NCBI GenBank assembly: GCA_964444795.1
Contig: CAYUIQ010000357.1
Coordinates: 1 to 6,308, forward strand
DNA: 6,308 bases
Direction of reading: 5' to 3'
Source of the DNA: JABMRP01 sp964444795
Lineage (GTDB): Bacteria > Planctomycetota > Planctomycetia > Pirellulales > Thermoguttaceae
The translations under genes were made by a program, and so were the position numbers. Of the stretch, positions 4,410 through 6,308 are shown piece after piece. The notes under the pieces were generated by a model. It had not been told where the DNA came from. It did no database searches and was given only the letters and a program-made list of their open reading frames with translations. The stretch's first letter is position 1. Each line of letters begins with the position of its first letter.

Positions 4410-6005
4410 ATGGCAAACCTGCAACAACCCAACGCCAGCGACGTGACTGCGTCGAAGAATCGCTCGCGGACCGTGGTCCCCCAATCGGGGCTCTGCTCGC
4501 GATGTGTCGATGGCTGCCAGGGCAACTGCGAAGTATTTCGGGCCACGTTTCGTGGCCGCGAATTGATCTATCCGGGGCCCTATGGCGACGTGACCGCTGG
4601 TGGCGACAAGGATTACCCGATCGATTACTCCCACCTCAACATTCAGGGTTACGCCCTGGGCGGCGACGGGCTGTCCGAGGGAACCGACGCCAATCCCGAC
4701 ACCTGCCGGTTCCCCGCGGTGAAAGTTGATACCGAGTACGGTTGGGACAAGAAGGTCAAGATGGCCGCCCCGGTCTTCACCGGAGCATTGGGCTCGACCG
4801 AAATCGCCCGAAAGAACTGGGCACACTTCGCCATCGGTGCGGCGCTGGCCGGCGTGACGTTGGTTTGTGGTGAGAACGTCTGCGGCATCGACCCCGATCT
4901 GGAGTTGAACTCCGACGGCAAGATCAGCAAGGCCCCGGACATGGACCGCCGGGTCGAGACCTATAAGAAGTATCACCGCGGGCTGGGTGAAATTCTCGTG
5001 CAGATGAACGTCGAGGACACCCGCCTGGGCGTGGCCGAGTACGTGATCGAGAAGCACGGGCTGGACACGATCGAGTTGAAGTGGGGTCAAGGAGCCAAGT
5101 GCATCGGCGGTGAGATCAAAGTGAACTCGCTGGAGCGGGCCCTGGAGTTGCAGAAGCGCGGCTACATTGTCACGCCCGACCCGTCCGATCCGATCATGCA
5201 GGCGGCGTTCAAGGACGGCGCGATCAAGGAATTCGAGCGCCACAGCCGGCTGGGCTTCGTCGACGAAGAAGGCTTCATGGCCGAAGTCGCCCGGCTTCGC
5301 GGCCTGGGCTTCCAGCGGGTCACGCTCAAGACGGGTGCCTACCCGTTGCGCGAACTGGCCATGGCCATCAAGTGGTGTGGCAAGGCGAAGATCGACCTGC
5401 TGACCATCGACGGCGCCCCCGGCGGTACCGGCATGAGCCCCTGGCGGATGATGGAAGAGTGGGGTATGCCCTCCATTTACCTGCACTCCGCGGCGGTCGA
5501 GTTCGCCGACAGGCTGACGGCCAAGGGCGAGCGCGTGCCCGACATGGCCTTTGCCGGCGGGTTCAGCACCGAGGACCATATCTTCAAGTGCCTCGCCCTG
5601 GGTGCTCCGTACGTCAAGGCGGTATGCATGGGCCGCGCGTTGATGATCCCCGGCATGGTCGGCAAGAACATCGACGCCTGGATGAAAAACGGCGGACTGC
5701 CCAAGACCATCAGCCAGCACGGCGAGACGGTCGAAGAGATCTTCGTCTGCTGGGAGCAGGTGGCCGATCTGGTCGGCAAGGACGAGATGCCCAACATCCC
5801 GCTGGGAGCGATTGGCATTTACTCCTACGCCCAGAAGCTGGCCGTCGGCCTGCAACAACTGATGGCCGGAGCGCGGAAGTTCGCCGTGTCGTCGATCACC
5901 CGGCGCGAACTGATGAGCCTGACCAAGGAATGTGCCGAACTGACCGGCATCCCCTACCTCATGGACGCCTATCGCGAAGAAGCCGAAGCGATCCTCGACG
6001 CTTAA
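4410..6005 (+). CDS. FMN-binding glutamate synthase-like protein, stand-alone, with N-terminal Cys motif
   Basis: The product is 531 residues and probably cytoplasmic, with no signal peptide. An N-terminal CX2CX3CX3C motif (Cys29, 32, 36, 40) is followed by RGRELIYPGPYGDVTAGG. The rest is a GltB-type FMN-binding alpha/beta barrel: VFTGALGSTEIAR from 122, GENVCG around 154-159, ELKWGQGAK at 222-230, GGTGMSPW at 338-345 and FAGGFSTEDH at 381-390, the last two being typical flavin/phosphate-binding loops. In true glutamate synthase the barrel makes glutamate from 2-oxoglutarate and ammonia delivered by a fused glutaminase. Here that domain is absent, so the protein cannot use glutamine alone, and no small subunit is adjacent. 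The usual GltB 3Fe-4S cysteine pattern was not seen after the barrel; the N-terminal cysteines may carry a cluster instead. The physiological substrate is unknown. A gene symbol gltB would overstate the match. Strong terminator follows; the gene is probably driven from 4056-4083. Confidence 0.9.
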   Translation: MANLQQPNASDVTASKNRSRTVVPQSGLCSRCVDGCQGNCEVFRATFRGRELIYPGPYGDVTAGGDKDYPIDYSHLNIQGYALGGDGLSEGTDANPDTCRFPAVKVDTEYGWDKKVKMAAPVFTGALGSTEIARKNWAHFAIGAALAGVTLVCGENVCGIDPDLELNSDGKISKAPDMDRRVETYKKYHRGLGEILVQMNVEDTRLGVAEYVIEKHGLDTIELKWGQGAKCIGGEIKVNSLERALELQKRGYIVTPDPSDPIMQAAFKDGAIKEFERHSRLGFVDEEGFMAEVARLRGLGFQRVTLKTGAYPLRELAMAIKWCGKAKIDLLTIDGAPGGTGMSPWRMMEEWGMPSIYLHSAAVEFADRLTAKGERVPDMAFAGGFSTEDHIFKCLALGAPYVKAVCMGRALMIPGMVGKNIDAWMKNGGLPKTISQHGETVEEIFVCWEQVADLVGKDEMPNIPLGAIGIYSYAQKLAVGLQQLMAGARKFAVSSITRRELMSLTKECAELTGIPYLMDAYREEAEAILDA

Positions 6006-6035
6006 GTCGAGTGGCGTCGGCAACGTAAACCTCAG

Positions 6036-6072
6036 ACGGCCTCGCTCGAATTTCGGGCGGGGCCGTTTTATT
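6036..6072 (+). terminator. Strong intrinsic terminator after the GltB-like gene
   Basis: Starting at ACGGCC (6036-6041) and ending at GGCCGT (6061-6066), the two arms pair along 13 positions with two G-U pairs and a five-base AATTT loop. A TTTTATT tract follows. It begins 30 bases after the stop codon, the same spacing as the terminator of the PEP-CTERM gene. Confidence 0.9.
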
Positions 6073-6100
6073 GGTTTCAACCCATTTCAATCCGTTCCAA
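6071..6100. repeat. Three consecutive imperfect 10-bp units
   Basis: Three adjacent 10-base units end in TTTCAA, TTTCAA and TTCCAA, with variable first four bases. The period is about one helical turn. It lies directly after the terminator. It could be a small tandem duplication or phased sites; three units are too short to be a CRISPR array. Confidence 0.4.
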
Positions 6101-6308
6101 CGCTTTCTCGCGAATTCGTTCAGCCTTTGGCAGCCCGTCTACGCAACCCTTTCATTCTGCGCCCCACGGGCGGTTGTGTCAACTTTGATGAGACCCGCGA
6201 GAAGCGCCGGGCACAAGTGTCGGGGCTAGCAGCCCGTTGAAAAAGGGCAAGATGTGGAGGGTGCCTGGTGGTCGAGCGCAGCGAGCCCCCAGAAAACACG
6301 GTTCTGGG
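6101..6308. other. Gene-free right end, possible edge of a dispersed repeat or IS-like element
   Basis: No coding frame of note is present. The stretch has several repeat-like segments: GGGCT-AGC-AGCCC (6223-6235) followed immediately by GTTGAAAAA (6236-6244), and a GTCGAGCGCAGCGAGCCCCC segment (6271-6290) leading into a 7-bp inverted repeat at the window edge. The AGCAGCCCGTTGAAAAA string resembles, from memory, sequences found at ends of transposable elements in planctomycetes and other bacteria. That recollection is not proof; no transposase is visible, and target-site duplications cannot be judged because the window stops here. Confidence 0.35.
6288..6308. repeat. 7-bp inverted repeat at the right edge
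   Basis: CCCAGAA (6288-6294) is perfectly inverted as TTCTGGG (6302-6308) with a seven-base spacer. Two further C residues lie before the left arm, so the stem may extend past the window. It could be part of a terminator for a gene to the right on the minus strand, or of a dispersed repeat. Confidence 0.45.

Noticed and set aside
4395..6080. 561-codon open frame on the minus strand
   Set aside because: It is a shadow of the GltB-like gene, starting inside that gene's terminator hairpin and giving His/Asp/Gly-rich sequence without family features.
6071..6100. CRISPR-like array
   Set aside because: Units are only 10 bases, imperfect and contiguous, with no spacers and no cas genes nearby.

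Overview
The window looks like chromosomal DNA from a planctomycete, most likely Pirellulales-like. The evidence is a secreted protein with a textbook PEP-CTERM tail, a DUF4139-type secreted protein, a small Pro/Tyr-rich exported protein, GC-rich third codon positions, and wide spacers between genes. The assignment rests on gene content only, and genus cannot be told. No CRISPR array, tRNA or rRNA gene, or complete transposase was seen.

Layout. (1) Bases 1-391, minus strand: the first 130 codons of a secreted DUF4139-family protein that runs off the left edge. (2) 392-1053: about 660 bases with no convincing gene, containing several short dyads. (3) 1054-3318, plus: a 754-residue cysteine-free PEP-CTERM protein with a signal peptide, a LamG/concanavalin-like N-terminal region, two tandem copies of a ~220-residue domain, and a VPEPS-transmembrane-RRWKRA sorting tail. 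A strong intrinsic terminator follows. (4) 3538-3882, plus: a 114-residue exported protein of unknown function. (5) 3883-4409: a spacer with a perfect 7-7-7 dyad, a good sigma-70-type promoter, a possible 60-codon ORF of atypical codon use, and a leader hairpin. (6) 4410-6005, plus: a 531-residue FMN-binding glutamate synthase-like protein with no glutaminase domain and an N-terminal CX2CX3CX3C motif, followed by a strong terminator. (7) 6074-6308: no gene; a three-unit 10-bp repeat and what may be the edge of a dispersed repeat or IS-like element.

How the genes relate. The first three recognised genes encode proteins exported from the cytoplasm, and the glutamate synthase-like enzyme is cytoplasmic. 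Terminators after the PEP-CTERM gene and the GltB-like gene, together with wide spacers, suggest mostly single-gene transcription units rather than one operon. No exosortase is present here, so processing of the PEP-CTERM protein would depend on enzymes encoded elsewhere. The observations most worth following are the stand-alone GltB-like enzyme with its unusual cysteine motif and long leader, and the duplicated domain in the PEP-CTERM protein. I see no clear evidence of a new multi-gene system.
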